Notes: generated by a model from the letters alone, not told the origin. DNA of 64,000 bases from Rhizobium sp. GN54 (GCF_021026345.1 NZ_JAJNCZ010000001.1:248001-312000); one strand, 5' to 3'. Positions 26,802-35,460 are shown, counted from the first letter of the stretch. Program-made: numbers and translations.

Positions 26802-28352
26802 ATGGTGGCTGCGGCTGTGGTGGAAAATGCGACGCGTCGGACGAGGAGCGGGCGGCCGCCGCGCGGCGAGAGGGCGGCAAAGGCCGTCGGCGTGCCCTAC
26901 ATCGTCCGCAACATCCCCACCTACGACATTCTCTCCGAAGAGAATCTCGAGAAGATCGAGCGGACGGCGGACCGCATCCTGGCCGAGGTCGGCATCGAGT
27001 TCCGCGACGATCCGGCCGCAGTCGAGCACTGGAAGCGGGCGGGCGCGACGGTGGACGGCGTGCTGGTGCGCTTCGAGCCGGGGATGTTGCGGGAGATCGT
27101 CTCCACCGCGCCCGCGGAGTTCACCCAGCACGCGCGCAATCCGCAAAGAAGCGTGCGGATCGGCGGCAGCAACGTCGTCTTCTCACCGGCCTATGGCTCG
27201 CCCTTCGTGATGGACCTCGACAAGGGCCGGCGCTACGGCACGATCGAGGATTTCCGCAACTTCATCAAGCTCGCCCAGTCGAGCCCCTGGCTGCACCATT
27301 CCGGCGGCACCATCTGCGAGCCGGTCGACGTGCCTGTCAACAAGCGCCATCTCGACATGGTCTACAGCCATATCAAATATTCCGACCGCGCCTTCATGGG
27401 CTCGATCACCGCCGAGGACCGGGCGGAGGATTCCATCGACATGGCGCGCATCCTGTTCGGCGAAGATTTCGTCGACCGGAACTGCGTCATCCTCGGCAAT
27501 GTCAACGTCAATTCCCCGCTCGTCTGGGACGGCACCATGACGAAGTCGCTGCGCGCCTATGCCCGCGCCAACCAGGCGGCCGTCATCGTTCCCTTCATCC
27601 TCGGCGGCGCAATGGGACCGGTGACGAATGCCGGCGCGATCGCCCAATCCTTCGCCGAGACGCTGGCCGGTTGCGCGCTGACGCAGCTGGAGCGCAAGGG
27701 CGCCCCCGTCATCTTCGGCAATTTCCTCTCCTCCATGTCGCTCCGGTCCGGCTCGCCGACCTTCGGCACGCCGGAGCCGGCGATCGGCTCCATGGTGGTC
27801 GGACAGCTCGCCCGCCGGCTGAACCTGCCGTTGCGTTGCGCCGGCAACTTCTCCAATTCCAAGCTGCCGGACGGGCAGGCCATGCAGGAAGGGCTGATGT
27901 CGATGCTGTCGGCCGTCCACTGCGGCGCCAATTTCATCCTGCATTCGGCGGGCTTCCTCGATGGCCTGCTTGCCATGTCCTACGAGAAGTTCGTGATGGA
28001 TGCCGACCTCTGCGGCGCGCTGCATTCCTATCTGGCCGGCGTCACCATCGACGACAACACGCTGGCCATGGATGCCTTCCTGCAGGTCGGCCCCGGCAGC
28101 CATTTCCTCGGCTGCGACCACACCATGCGCAACTACCAGACGGCCTTCTGGGATTCGGCGCTCTCCGACAACGAACCCTTCGAGAAGTGGAGCGAGGAGG
28201 GCGGGTCCACCGATATCGCCACCCGCGCCAACGCCGCGTGGAAAAAGACGCTGGCCGAATACGAAGCGCCGCCGCTGGACATCGCGGTCGACGAAGCACT
28301 CTGCGACTATGTGAGCCGCAGGAAGGCGGCCATGGCCGACGCCTGGTACTGA
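26802..28352 (+). CDS. Trimethylamine methyltransferase (MttB) superfamily protein, non-pyrrolysine
   Basis: 516 residues, close to MttB length. Family segments include ADRILAEVGIEF, SGGTICEPVD, GSITAEDRAEDSIDMARILFG, FILGGAMGPVTNAGAIAQSFAETLAGCAL and GCDHTMRNYQTAFW. There is no in-frame amber codon, so it is a non-Pyl member; characterised ones move a methyl group from quaternary amines (glycine betaine, proline betaine, carnitine) to a corrinoid protein. GGAGG 6 bases before ATG 26802 selects this start over 26790. A DgcA-like demethylase follows 26 bases on. No corrinoid protein is encoded nearby. Confidence 0.9.
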   Translation: MVAAAVVENATRRTRSGRPPRGERAAKAVGVPYIVRNIPTYDILSEENLEKIERTADRILAEVGIEFRDDPAAVEHWKRAGATVDGVLVRFEPGMLREIVSTAPAEFTQHARNPQRSVRIGGSNVVFSPAYGSPFVMDLDKGRRYGTIEDFRNFIKLAQSSPWLHHSGGTICEPVDVPVNKRHLDMVYSHIKYSDRAFMGSITAEDRAEDSIDMARILFGEDFVDRNCVILGNVNVNSPLVWDGTMTKSLRAYARANQAAVIVPFILGGAMGPVTNAGAIAQSFAETLAGCALTQLERKGAPVIFGNFLSSMSLRSGSPTFGTPEPAIGSMVVGQLARRLNLPLRCAGNFSNSKLPDGQAMQEGLMSMLSAVHCGANFILHSAGFLDGLLAMSYEKFVMDADLCGALHSYLAGVTIDDNTLAMDAFLQVGPGSHFLGCDHTMRNYQTAFWDSALSDNEPFEKWSEEGGSTDIATRANAAWKKTLAEYEAPPLDIAVDEALCDYVSRRKAAMADAWY

Positions 28353-28378
28353 CACGCCTGCCCAAGGACATTCCGGAA

Positions 28379-30427
28379 ATGACGCATTCGAAAGACCCGC
28401 TGCTCCAGCCCTATCAGTTGAAACACCTGACGCTGAAGAACCGCATCATGTCGACCTCGCATGAGCCGGCCTATTCGGAAGACGGAATGCCCAAGGACCG
28501 GTACCGGCTCTACCACGTGGAGAAGGCCAAGGGCGGCATCGCGCTGACAATGACGGCGGGCTCGGCGCTGGTGTCGGAGGATTCGCCGCCGGCCTTCGGC
28601 AATCTCTATGCCTATTCCGACGAGATCGTCCCCTGGCTGAAGAAGATCGCCGACGACTGTCACGAGCACGGTGCCGCCGTGATGATCCAGCTCACCCATC
28701 TCGGCCGGCGTACCAGCTGGAACAAGGGCGACTGGCTGCCGGTGCTGTCCGCCTCGCCGATTCGCGAGCCGGCACACCGCGCCTTTCCGAAGGAGATCGA
28801 GGACTGGGACATCGAGCGGATCGTCGGCGACTATGCCGCGGCCGCACAGCGCATGCAGGCCGCCGGGCTCGACGGCATCGAGATCGAGGCCTACGGTCAC
28901 CTCATCGACGGCTTCTGGTCGCCGGCCACCAACCGACGCGATGACGAATATGGTGGCTCGCTGGAAAATCGCACGCGCTTTTCGAACATGGTCGTCGACG
29001 CCGTGCGCAAGGCGGTCGGGCCCGATTTCATCGTCGGCACCCGCATGGTCGCAGACGAGGCCTGGGACATCGGGCTTACGAAGGAGGACGGCATCGAGAT
29101 CGCAAGGAGGCTCGTGGCCTCCGGCAAGATCGACTTCCTCAACATCATCCGCGGCCATCTCGATCACGACGCGCATCTGAACGACGTCATCCCGATCATG
29201 GGCATGGCGGCATCGCCGCATCTGGATTTCGCCGGCGAGGTACGGGCTGCGACGAAGTTCCCGGTCTTCCACGCCGCCCGCATCGCCGACGTCGCCACTG
29301 CCCGCCACGCGATCGCCGAGGGCAAACTCGACATGGTGGGCATGACCCGCGCCCATATCGCCGATCCGTATATCGTCAGGAAGATCGAGGAGGGCAGGGA
29401 GGCGCAGATCCGCCCCTGTGTCGGCGCCACCTACTGTCTCGACCGCATCTACGAGGGCGGCGGCGCGCTCTGTATCCACAATGCGGCGACCGGCCGCGAG
29501 GCAATGGTACCGCACGTGATTTCGAAGACGACCGGGCCGTTGCGCAAGGCGGTCGTCGTCGGCGCCGGCCCTGCCGGACTGGAAGCCGCGCGGGTGCTTG
29601 CCGAGCGCGGCCATGCGGTCGAGGTGCTGGAGGCGACGGGCTCGGCCGGCGGCCAGATCCTGCTTGCCGCCCGCAATCCGCGCCGAAAGGAACTGATCGG
29701 TATCGTCGACTGGCGGCTGTCGGAGCTGGAACGCCTCGGTGTTCCGATCCACTACAACGTCTTCGCCGGCGAGGACGACGTCCTGGAGCGCGCGCCCGAT
29801 CTCGTCGTCATCGCCACCGGCGGCATCGGACAGAACCCGGAACTGGAGGCGGGCGACGATCTCGTCGTCTCCAGCTGGGATATCATCGCCGGTGCGATCC
29901 GGCCGGAGGGCCCGGTGCTGCTCTACGACGATGCCGGCACCCATTCCGGCATGACGGCCGCCGAGTTGATCGCCAATGCCGGGGTCGAGCTGGAGGTGGT
30001 CTCGCCGGAACGCTTCTTCGCCCCCGAGATCGGCGGCATGAACCACGTGCCCTATGCGCGGGCCTTCGCCGAGAAAAACGTGCGCGTGACGATCAACACG
30101 CGGCTGAAGGCGGTGCGCCGCGAAGGCAACGGGCTGGTGGCGACGCTGGGTTCGGACTTTTCCGCGATCGCACGTGTAGAGCGGCGGGTGGCGCAGGTGG
30201 TGGTCGAGCACGGCACCATGGCGATGGCCGACCTCTATTTCGAGCTGAAGCCCAGGTCGCGCAATCTCGGCGCGGTCGACTACAAGGCGCTGATCCGGCA
30301 GGAAAACCCGATCGAGACCCGCAACCCCGAAGGCGCCTTCGACCTGATCCGCATCGGCGACGCCGTCCACAGCCGCAACATCCACGCCGGCATCTACGAC
30401 GCCCTGCGCTACGGCGTGCTGTTCTAG
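28379..30427 (+). CDS. DgcA/StcD-like FMN- and NAD-linked N-demethylase
   Basis: 682 residues. An N-terminal old-yellow-enzyme TIM barrel (about 8-340), a cysteine cluster, then FAD/NAD Rossmann domains from about 393 (VVVGAGPAGLEAARVLAERG). It matches dimethylglycine/N-methylproline demethylases more closely than 2,4-dienoyl-CoA reductase. The cluster reads C347-x5-C353-x11-C365: one ligand of the family's C-x2-C-x3-C-x11-C site is missing, as in DgcA-type enzymes as I remember them. It probably strips N-methyl groups from a betaine-derived secondary or tertiary amine, in series with the upstream MttB. Its TAG stop lies inside an inverted repeat. Confidence 0.85.
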   Translation: MTHSKDPLLQPYQLKHLTLKNRIMSTSHEPAYSEDGMPKDRYRLYHVEKAKGGIALTMTAGSALVSEDSPPAFGNLYAYSDEIVPWLKKIADDCHEHGAAVMIQLTHLGRRTSWNKGDWLPVLSASPIREPAHRAFPKEIEDWDIERIVGDYAAAAQRMQAAGLDGIEIEAYGHLIDGFWSPATNRRDDEYGGSLENRTRFSNMVVDAVRKAVGPDFIVGTRMVADEAWDIGLTKEDGIEIARRLVASGKIDFLNIIRGHLDHDAHLNDVIPIMGMAASPHLDFAGEVRAATKFPVFHAARIADVATARHAIAEGKLDMVGMTRAHIADPYIVRKIEEGREAQIRPCVGATYCLDRIYEGGGALCIHNAATGREAMVPHVISKTTGPLRKAVVVGAGPAGLEAARVLAERGHAVEVLEATGSAGGQILLAARNPRRKELIGIVDWRLSELERLGVPIHYNVFAGEDDVLERAPDLVVIATGGIGQNPELEAGDDLVVSSWDIIAGAIRPEGPVLLYDDAGTHSGMTAAELIANAGVELEVVSPERFFAPEIGGMNHVPYARAFAEKNVRVTINTRLKAVRREGNGLVATLGSDFSAIARVERRVAQVVVEHGTMAMADLYFELKPRSRNLGAVDYKALIRQENPIETRNPEGAFDLIRIGDAVHSRNIHAGIYDALRYGVLF

Positions 30428-30589
30428 AGTCTGTCCGGGCTAGATTGCAGCATTCTGCCGGGCATCTTTCCGTAGGGATCAACGGCGATCGGCTCGGACA
30501 GACCCTGTGGTATGCCCTTCGCCAATCGCCGTTGCCCCAACGAAAACCTGCTCCGGCAGAATGCTGCAATCTAGCCCGGACAGACTCTA
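30425..30589. repeat. 165-bp palindromic element with perfect 37-bp terminal inverted repeats
   Basis: The left arm 30425-30461 and the right arm 30553-30589 are exact reverse complements over 37 bases. The 91-base interior holds a second nested palindrome, CAACGGCGAT against ATCGCCGTTG, plus a CGGACAGAC copy of part of the arm. The left arm begins at the T of the demethylase stop codon. It resembles a MITE or a rhizobial intergenic mosaic element; it encodes no protein. The transcript could fold into one long hairpin and so act as a terminator. Confidence 0.88.
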
Positions 30590-30607
30590 AAGCGTGTCGC
30601 GCAAAGG
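30589..30607. repeat. Possible remnant of a rhizobial intergenic repeat
   Basis: AAAGCGTGTCGCGCAAA directly after the 37-bp arm resembles the start of a repeat common in Agrobacterium/Rhizobium intergenic DNA (AGCATGTCGCGCAAAA-type), but the rest is missing. The match is from memory and short. Confidence 0.3.
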
Positions 30608-30632
30608 CTTGAAGTGCGGGCGTTGCCCTTCT

Positions 30633-31091
30633 TCAGACCTTCAGCTTGTACCCGATATGGGTTGGTTCGAAACCCAGACGTTCGTAGAAGCGATGGGCAT
30701 CCGGCCGGGCCTTGTCCGTCGTGAGCTGCACCAGCGAGCACCCCCGCGCCCGGCATTCATCGATCGCCCAGGCAAACATCGCCTGACCAATGTTCTCGCC
30801 CCGACGATCGCTCGCGATCCGCACCGCCTCGATCTGTCCGCGTTTGGCGCCATTGCGAGCGAGCCCCGGGATGAAGGTCAGTTGAAGGGTTCCGACAATC
30901 TGCTGCCCGTCCTCGATCACGCAAAGGAACTGGTTCCGGTCTGCATCGATCTCGGCGAAGGCCTGGTGGTAGCGCTCGATCCCTTCAGGCGACGCACTTT
31001 CCCGGGACGAACCGAGCACGTCATCGGCCAGCATCGCGACGATCGTCTCCACGTCCGCTGCGGTGGCCCTGCGGTAACGAAGCCTGTCCAT
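30633..31091 (-). CDS. GNAT family N-acetyltransferase
   Basis: 152 residues from MDRLRYRRATAADVETIVAML. The acetyl-CoA motif region is QIEAVRIASDRRGENIGQAMFAWAIDECRARG, and the C-terminal HRFYERLGFEPTHIGYKLKV is the usual GNAT end. AGGAG lies 6 bases upstream of ATG 31091, which decides against the earlier in-frame ATG 31109. The acceptor substrate is unknown. Confidence 0.9.
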   Translation of the reverse strand: MDRLRYRRATAADVETIVAMLADDVLGSSRESASPEGIERYHQAFAEIDADRNQFLCVIEDGQQIVGTLQLTFIPGLARNGAKRGQIEAVRIASDRRGENIGQAMFAWAIDECRARGCSLVQLTTDKARPDAHRFYERLGFEPTHIGYKLKV

Positions 31092-31171
31092 GGAAATCTC
31101 CTCTTTCACGCATCCTGTCGCAATCCGTGTGGCTACGCGATTATGAGTCTGCGTCCCAGAGGCAGGACGAG

Positions 31172-31204
31172 AAAATGCCCGGCGGCGCTTTCGCGTCGCC
31201 GGGC
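31172..31204 (-). terminator. Rho-independent terminator of the PRC-barrel gene
   Basis: Reading leftward, GCCCGGCG...CGCCGGGC (31204 down to 31177) with a GAAA loop and an ATTTT tract (complement of 31172-31176). It lies 22 bases after the PRC-barrel stop. Confidence 0.8.
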
Positions 31205-31225
31205 CTCGAAGCTCCGATCCGCCGA

Positions 31226-31870
31226 TTATTCAGCGGGTGCCGTTGCCGGAGCGGGATCGGTGGACGAGGTGGTCGAGGTGTCGACCTGCTCGCGTTCGGC
31301 GACCTTCTGCGACAGCGTCTTGAATTCCGGTGCTGCCTGCAGGCTCTCGGCCGTCTCCGTCGTGGTCAGCTTGACCTCGCCGCCGTCCGGGGCCTGGATG
31401 ACGGTGATGTTGTTGAACGGTACCGCCACGGCCTTTTCGCCGATGCCGAGGAAGCCGCCGACGCCGATCACCGCAGCGGTGATGCCGCCGTCCTTCTCGA
31501 GGATCAGGTCGCTGATCGAGCCGATGCTTTCGTCGGCGGAGTTATAGACCGACTGACCGATATAGGTGTTGGCGCTGATCTGCGTCTCGGCCTGTTCGGT
31601 CAGGTACGTGTCCGTCGTGGACGCTGCCGTATCGGTTGCCGGGTCGGCAGCCGCCGGGGCTTCCGTCTGGGCGTTGTTCATGTCGTCCATCGGCTGGGCC
31701 TGGCCGGCATCGGCGCCGGTGGCCGGGGCAGCGTCAGGGGCGGTTGCCGGAGCCTCCATGGTCGGGGCGGTCTGCGGCTGGGTGGTGTCCTGCGCAAAGG
31801 CCGCGGGAGCGATGGCTGCACCGAGGAAAATGGCACCAGCGGCAACGGAAGTCAGAAGCTTGTTGGTCAT
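31226..31870 (-). CDS. Secreted PRC-barrel domain protein
   Basis: 214 residues. Signal peptide 1-26 with cleavage after AFA (AFA|QD). Then an Ala/Pro/Thr/Asp-rich disordered linker to about 110, a PRC-barrel domain at about 112-190 (YIGQSVYNSADESIGSISDLIL...VPFNNITV), and a Thr/Ser/Ala/Pro tail. PRC-barrel exports of this kind are abundant in rhizobia and often stress induced; the molecular role is unknown. Monocistronic, with its own terminator, and a candidate GGAAC-type promoter upstream. Confidence 0.88.
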   Translation of the reverse strand: MTNKLLTSVAAGAIFLGAAIAPAAFAQDTTQPQTAPTMEAPATAPDAAPATGADAGQAQPMDDMNNAQTEAPAAADPATDTAASTTDTYLTEQAETQISANTYIGQSVYNSADESIGSISDLILEKDGGITAAVIGVGGFLGIGEKAVAVPFNNITVIQAPDGGEVKLTTTETAESLQAAPEFKTLSQKVAEREQVDTSTTSSTDPAPATAPAE

Positions 31871-31953
31871 GTCGAACCTGCCTTTCTTTGCTTTCGGTCT
31901 TGGAGCGGCGGAACCGTTATGGTTGTCCGTCCGCACCGGGCTGATGCTTGGAA

Positions 31954-31978
31954 AACTCACGCAAGCTGGAATGGTTCC
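31954..31978 (-). promoter_or_regulatory. Candidate EcfG (general stress) promoter
   Basis: Reading leftward, GGAAC (31978-31974), 16 bases, then AGTT (31957-31954), against the alphaproteobacterial EcfG consensus GGAAC-N16/17-CGTT. One mismatch in the -10. It gives a 5' leader of about 80 bases before the PRC-barrel start. Confidence 0.35.
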
Positions 31979-32077
31979 GCAGAAAATTCGACGGCAGGGT
32001 GGGGGAATTTCTCAAGGAAAAACAGCTCCGGACGACAATCCGAAGCTGCAGCGCCGTCAAGATCGGCAGGGATGGTG

Positions 32078-32986
32078 CTAGAGCCGGAAGGCAGGCTCGA
32101 AACGGCCGCGCACCGCGACGCCCAGCTCGAGCGTGCGACCGGCATGGACATCCGACGCCCGGCCGGCCTCGTCCAGGCCCTGCCAGGCGGAGGTGACGAG
32201 CAGCCGGTCGGCCCTGGCGCCGATGAAGGCCGGGCAGCTCGGCTGGGTGACCGGAACGGCATGGCGGCGGAGCTTGGTGCCGTCTGGCCGATAGACGTCG
32301 ATCGTCCCCGCACCCCAGCGGGCGTTCCAGATCAGCCCGTCGGCGTCGCACACCGCCCCGTCGATATCGCCGGGTGAACCGCTCTCGTCGCTGAGGATCT
32401 CCGGCGAGCCGACGGGAAGGCCGGTGGCGGGATCGACGGCGACGCGCATGAAATGGTTGACCGCGGAATCGGTGAAATAGGCCGTGGCCCCGTCCGGCGA
32501 GAAGCAGATGCCGTTCGGGATGCCGACATTGGCATAGAGCTTCGTTACCGTCGTGCCGGCGACATGGTAGATCGAGCCGGCGCCCTTTTCGGCCGACCGG
32601 CCCATGGTGCCGATCCAGAGCGTGCCGCTCTGGTGGACCCGGCCGTCGTTGGAGCGGCATTCCGGCTTGTCCTCGATCGCTCCCAGCCGTTCCAGCCTGC
32701 CGCCGTCGACATGGCGGACGAACAGGCCTTCGTCGGAGGCGATGAGCTGCCGGGCAGGGTCGATGACGGCAAGGACGCTGCCCATGAAGGGCAGTTCGTG
32801 CACCCGCTTGGCCGAGGAACCGAGGTGCAGTTCATGCAGCTTGCGGCCCTTGATGTCGAACCACCAGGCGGTATCGGTCGCCGGATCGTAGCTCGGGCCC
32901 TCGCCGAGTTCGCTGTTGACGTGGCAGAGGATGCCGCCGGCGAAAGGCAGGGTCTCGCTCGTCGTCCCAGCTATCGTCCCAGTCAT
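32078..32986 (-). CDS. SMP-30/gluconolactonase-family sugar lactonase
   Basis: 302 residues, six-bladed propeller. Metal and catalytic segments are GEGPSYDPATDTAWWFDI (Glu ligand), KPECRSNDGRVHQSGTLWIGTMG (Asn/Asp ligands) and IPNGICFSPDGATAYFTDS. The neighbours are a galactonate-type kinase and aldolase and an SDR sugar dehydrogenase, so its likely substrate is a galactono- or arabinono-lactone. Its start overlaps the dgoA stop by 4 bases, making it the last gene of the operon. Confidence 0.9.
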   Translation of the reverse strand: MTGTIAGTTSETLPFAGGILCHVNSELGEGPSYDPATDTAWWFDIKGRKLHELHLGSSAKRVHELPFMGSVLAVIDPARQLIASDEGLFVRHVDGGRLERLGAIEDKPECRSNDGRVHQSGTLWIGTMGRSAEKGAGSIYHVAGTTVTKLYANVGIPNGICFSPDGATAYFTDSAVNHFMRVAVDPATGLPVGSPEILSDESGSPGDIDGAVCDADGLIWNARWGAGTIDVYRPDGTKLRRHAVPVTQPSCPAFIGARADRLLVTSAWQGLDEAGRASDVHAGRTLELGVAVRGRFEPAFRL

Positions 32987-33621
32987 CGTCCCGCCCCGTA
33001 GACGCGGTCGTAGGCCTCGACCGTGGCGCGCGCTCGCTCCGCCACCTCGGCTGCGCCCATGCCTGGCTTGTAGAGGCTGGAGCCGAGGCCGAAGCTCTTC
33101 ACGCCGATCTTGGCATAGTCGCCGAAATTCGTCTCCGAGACGCCGCCGACGGCGGCGATCTCGAGCTCGCTTGGCAGGATCGCCCGGATCGCCTGGATGC
33201 CGGACGGGCCGAGGACGCTGGCCGGGAAGAACTTCAGCCCCGTGGCGCCGGCGCGCGCGGCGGCCAGCGCTTCGGTCGGCGTGAAGACGCCGGGCATCGT
33301 CACCATGCCTTTGGCGGCGGCGAGCGAAATCACCTCGGGCTCCACGTTCGGGCTGACCATCAGCCGGCCGCCGACGCCGTCGAGCTGCTCCACCTGGTCG
33401 GTGGTCAGCACGGTGCCGGCGCCGATGAGGCAGCCTTCCGGGGCCATCTTGACGGCGATCTCGATCGAGCGGAACGGATCGGGCGAGTTCAGCGGGATCT
33501 CGATCGCGGTGAAGCCGTGCTCGATCAGCGCGCCGACGACGCCCTCCGTCTCCGCCGGCTTCAGGCCCCGCAGGATGGCGATCAGCGGATATTTCATCGT
33601 GGGAAAGGGAATGCGGTTCAT
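32983..33621 (-). CDS. dgoA: 2-dehydro-3-deoxy-6-phosphogalactonate aldolase
   Basis: 212 residues, class I KDPG/KDPGal aldolase. Glu in AIEIPLNSP, GAGTVLTTDQV, and Schiff-base Lys in GLKFFPASVLGPSG. KYPLIAILRGLKP and the FFPAS variant (KDPG aldolases have FFPAE) mark the KDPGal subfamily. It splits KDPGal into pyruvate and glyceraldehyde 3-phosphate. Start MNRIPFPTMKYPL at 33621. It follows dgoK by 31 bases and overlaps the lactonase gene by 4. Confidence 0.94.
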   Translation of the reverse strand: MNRIPFPTMKYPLIAILRGLKPAETEGVVGALIEHGFTAIEIPLNSPDPFRSIEIAVKMAPEGCLIGAGTVLTTDQVEQLDGVGGRLMVSPNVEPEVISLAAAKGMVTMPGVFTPTEALAAARAGATGLKFFPASVLGPSGIQAIRAILPSELEIAAVGGVSETNFGDYAKIGVKSFGLGSSLYKPGMGAAEVAERARATVEAYDRVYGAGR

Positions 33622-33652
33622 CGGATGGCCTTCCATTCGGGCAAAGCGGATA

Positions 33653-34570
33653 TCAGAGGTCCCACAGCGCGCGCGCCGCGACCGCGAGACCGGAACGTAC
33701 GGCTGTGTCCGCGTCGACGATCGTGGGGGCGACGCCGGCCGCTTCGAGCGCGCTTTCGTAGAGCGCGCCGAGCGCACCGGAGGCGACGAGCGTGACGGCG
33801 GCACCCGGCTCGGCGCCGTCGAGCGCACCTGCGATCTCGAGCCCGATCAGGAGGCCGGAGAGGCGCGCCTTGGCGTCAACCGCCGAGAGCCCATGCAGGA
33901 GGACGCCGGAGCGGGTGGTGAAGAAGAGGTTGGTGGCCGCACCGGGGTTGCGGATGCACTCTGTCACCGCCTGTCTGAACGCCGCGCTCCCGCCGTCGAA
34001 CGGACCGGCGTCCTGGATCGAATGGCTGAGGATCGTGTGCTTGCCGATCGCATCGAACAGCTCGCCGGTCATGAAGGTGGAAAAGCGGGTGACGGCGCCG
34101 CCGCGGATATGCACCCACTTGCTGTGCGTTCCGGGCATGCAGACGAGGCCGTTGCCCTCCGGAAGTGCGTCGAGCGCGCCGAGCAGTTGCGTCTCCTCGC
34201 CGCGGATGACGTCCGGGCGGGCGGGATCGCGCTGGGCGAGGCCCGGCAGGATGCGGATGTCGGACACGACGCCCGGAACGCGCACGGCCGCGGACGGGAT
34301 CGCCGACAAGGCCGCGGGCACGTCGAGATAGCCCGCCTCGACCCAGCCCTGCCGGGCGCCGGCCATGCCGCAGACGATGACGGGCAGGGTCTCGGGGGCG
34401 GAGACGGCCTGGCGGTGGCCTTCGAGCACGTTGGCGAAGCCTGTTTTCGCGGCCGTGGTCATGCCCTCGCCGCTGCGGCGTTCGGCAAGGATGCTGCCGT
34501 CGCTGCCGATCAGCCAGAGCCGGAAGCTGGAGGTCCCCCAGTCGACAGCGACATAGGCCGGCTTGGTCAT
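33653..34570 (-). CDS. dgoK: 2-dehydro-3-deoxygalactonokinase
   Basis: 305 residues. The ASKHA phosphate-1 motif is VAVDWGTSSFRLWLI at the N-terminus; GEETQLLGAL and CMPGTHSKWVHI are DgoK signatures. It phosphorylates 2-keto-3-deoxygalactonate for the DgoA aldolase. Start MTKPAYVAVDWG at 34570; its first base is shared with the last base of the SDR stop (TGATG), so translation is coupled. It is the second gene of the SDR-dgoK-dgoA-lactonase operon. Confidence 0.95.
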   Translation of the reverse strand: MTKPAYVAVDWGTSSFRLWLIGSDGSILAERRSGEGMTTAAKTGFANVLEGHRQAVSAPETLPVIVCGMAGARQGWVEAGYLDVPAALSAIPSAAVRVPGVVSDIRILPGLAQRDPARPDVIRGEETQLLGALDALPEGNGLVCMPGTHSKWVHIRGGAVTRFSTFMTGELFDAIGKHTILSHSIQDAGPFDGGSAAFRQAVTECIRNPGAATNLFFTTRSGVLLHGLSAVDAKARLSGLLIGLEIAGALDGAEPGAAVTLVASGALGALYESALEAAGVAPTIVDADTAVRSGLAVAARALWDL

Positions 34571-35340
34571 CAGAAAACTCCCCCGTCGATAATCATGGAT
34601 TGTGCGGTCATGCCGCGGGACGCGTCCGAGGCAAGGAAGAGGCAGGGCCCCACCATGTCCGCCGGCGTCAGCGACCGCTTCAGGCATTGCTTGTCCTGCA
34701 TGGCGGCGACGGCGTCCTCGTTGAGCCACAACCGCAGCTGGCGCTCGGTCACCACCATGCCGGGCAGGATCGCGTTGACGCGGATATTGTCAGGCCCCAG
34801 CCTGCCGGCGAGCGACTTGGTCAGGCCGACGACGCCGGCCTTGGCGGTGGCATAGGCGGGCACGTCGCCCATGTTGAGCATGAAGGCGATCGAGGAGAAA
34901 TTGATGATCGAGCCGCCGCCAGCCTCCCGCATCGACTGCGCCACCGCCTGGGCGGCGAAGAACTGATGGCGCAGGTTGACCGCCTGGCTCTCGTCCCAGC
35001 CCTCCGGCGAAAGTGCTTCGAGCGCGTGCCGGTCGTCGCGGGCGGCATTGTTCACCAGCACGCGCACCGGGCCGATCCTCGCGGTGGCGAGCGCGATCGC
35101 CGCACGCAGGTCCTCGATGTCGCGGATATCCGCCTTCAGGAACACCGGCCGGTGCGCCACGCCCTCCGAAAGGCGGGCGACGAGGGCATTGCTGTCGTCC
35201 TCGGCGATATCGACGAAGGCGACGCGCGATCCCTGGTGGACGAAGGCCTCGACCAGCGCCGCGCCGATGCCGGAGCCGCCGCCGGTGATGAAGACGCCGC
35301 GGTCGCGAAGGTCGGGATAGGACGCGACGCTCACGGACAT
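34570..35340 (-). CDS. SDR sugar dehydrogenase (probable D-galactose/L-arabinose dehydrogenase)
   Basis: 256 residues. Rossmann motif ITGGGSGIGAA, NNAA, Ser in INFSSIA and Tyr-x3-Lys in AYATAKAG, so a functional classical SDR. The C-terminus DGGVF is standard. Operon membership with dgoK, dgoA and a lactonase suggests oxidation of galactose (or a similar aldose) to the lactone, the first step of the De Ley-Doudoroff route. No galactonate dehydratase is in the window. Substrate assignment is by context. Confidence 0.85.
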   Translation of the reverse strand: MSVSVASYPDLRDRGVFITGGGSGIGAALVEAFVHQGSRVAFVDIAEDDSNALVARLSEGVAHRPVFLKADIRDIEDLRAAIALATARIGPVRVLVNNAARDDRHALEALSPEGWDESQAVNLRHQFFAAQAVAQSMREAGGGSIINFSSIAFMLNMGDVPAYATAKAGVVGLTKSLAGRLGPDNIRVNAILPGMVVTERQLRLWLNEDAVAAMQDKQCLKRSLTPADMVGPCLFLASDASRGMTAQSMIIDGGVF

Positions 35341-35383
35341 GACACTTCTCCTGCCTGGTTTCGAGAGGCGATCGGGAAAATTT

Positions 35384-35400
35384 GTTCCACTATCTGGAAC
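35384..35400. promoter_or_regulatory. IclR-type operator between SDR operon and its regulator
   Basis: GTTCCA-CTATC-TGGAAC is a perfect 6-base inverted repeat with a 5-base spacer. A second half-site TGGAA follows at 35415-35419. It lies in the 120-base divergent gap, 44 bases before the SDR start, and would let the IclR protein control both directions. Confidence 0.65.
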
Positions 35401-35460
35401 TTATTTTGAATATGTGGAATTATGACCGGCAGAGGGAACTTGTCAAGCAAAGGCCGGGCA

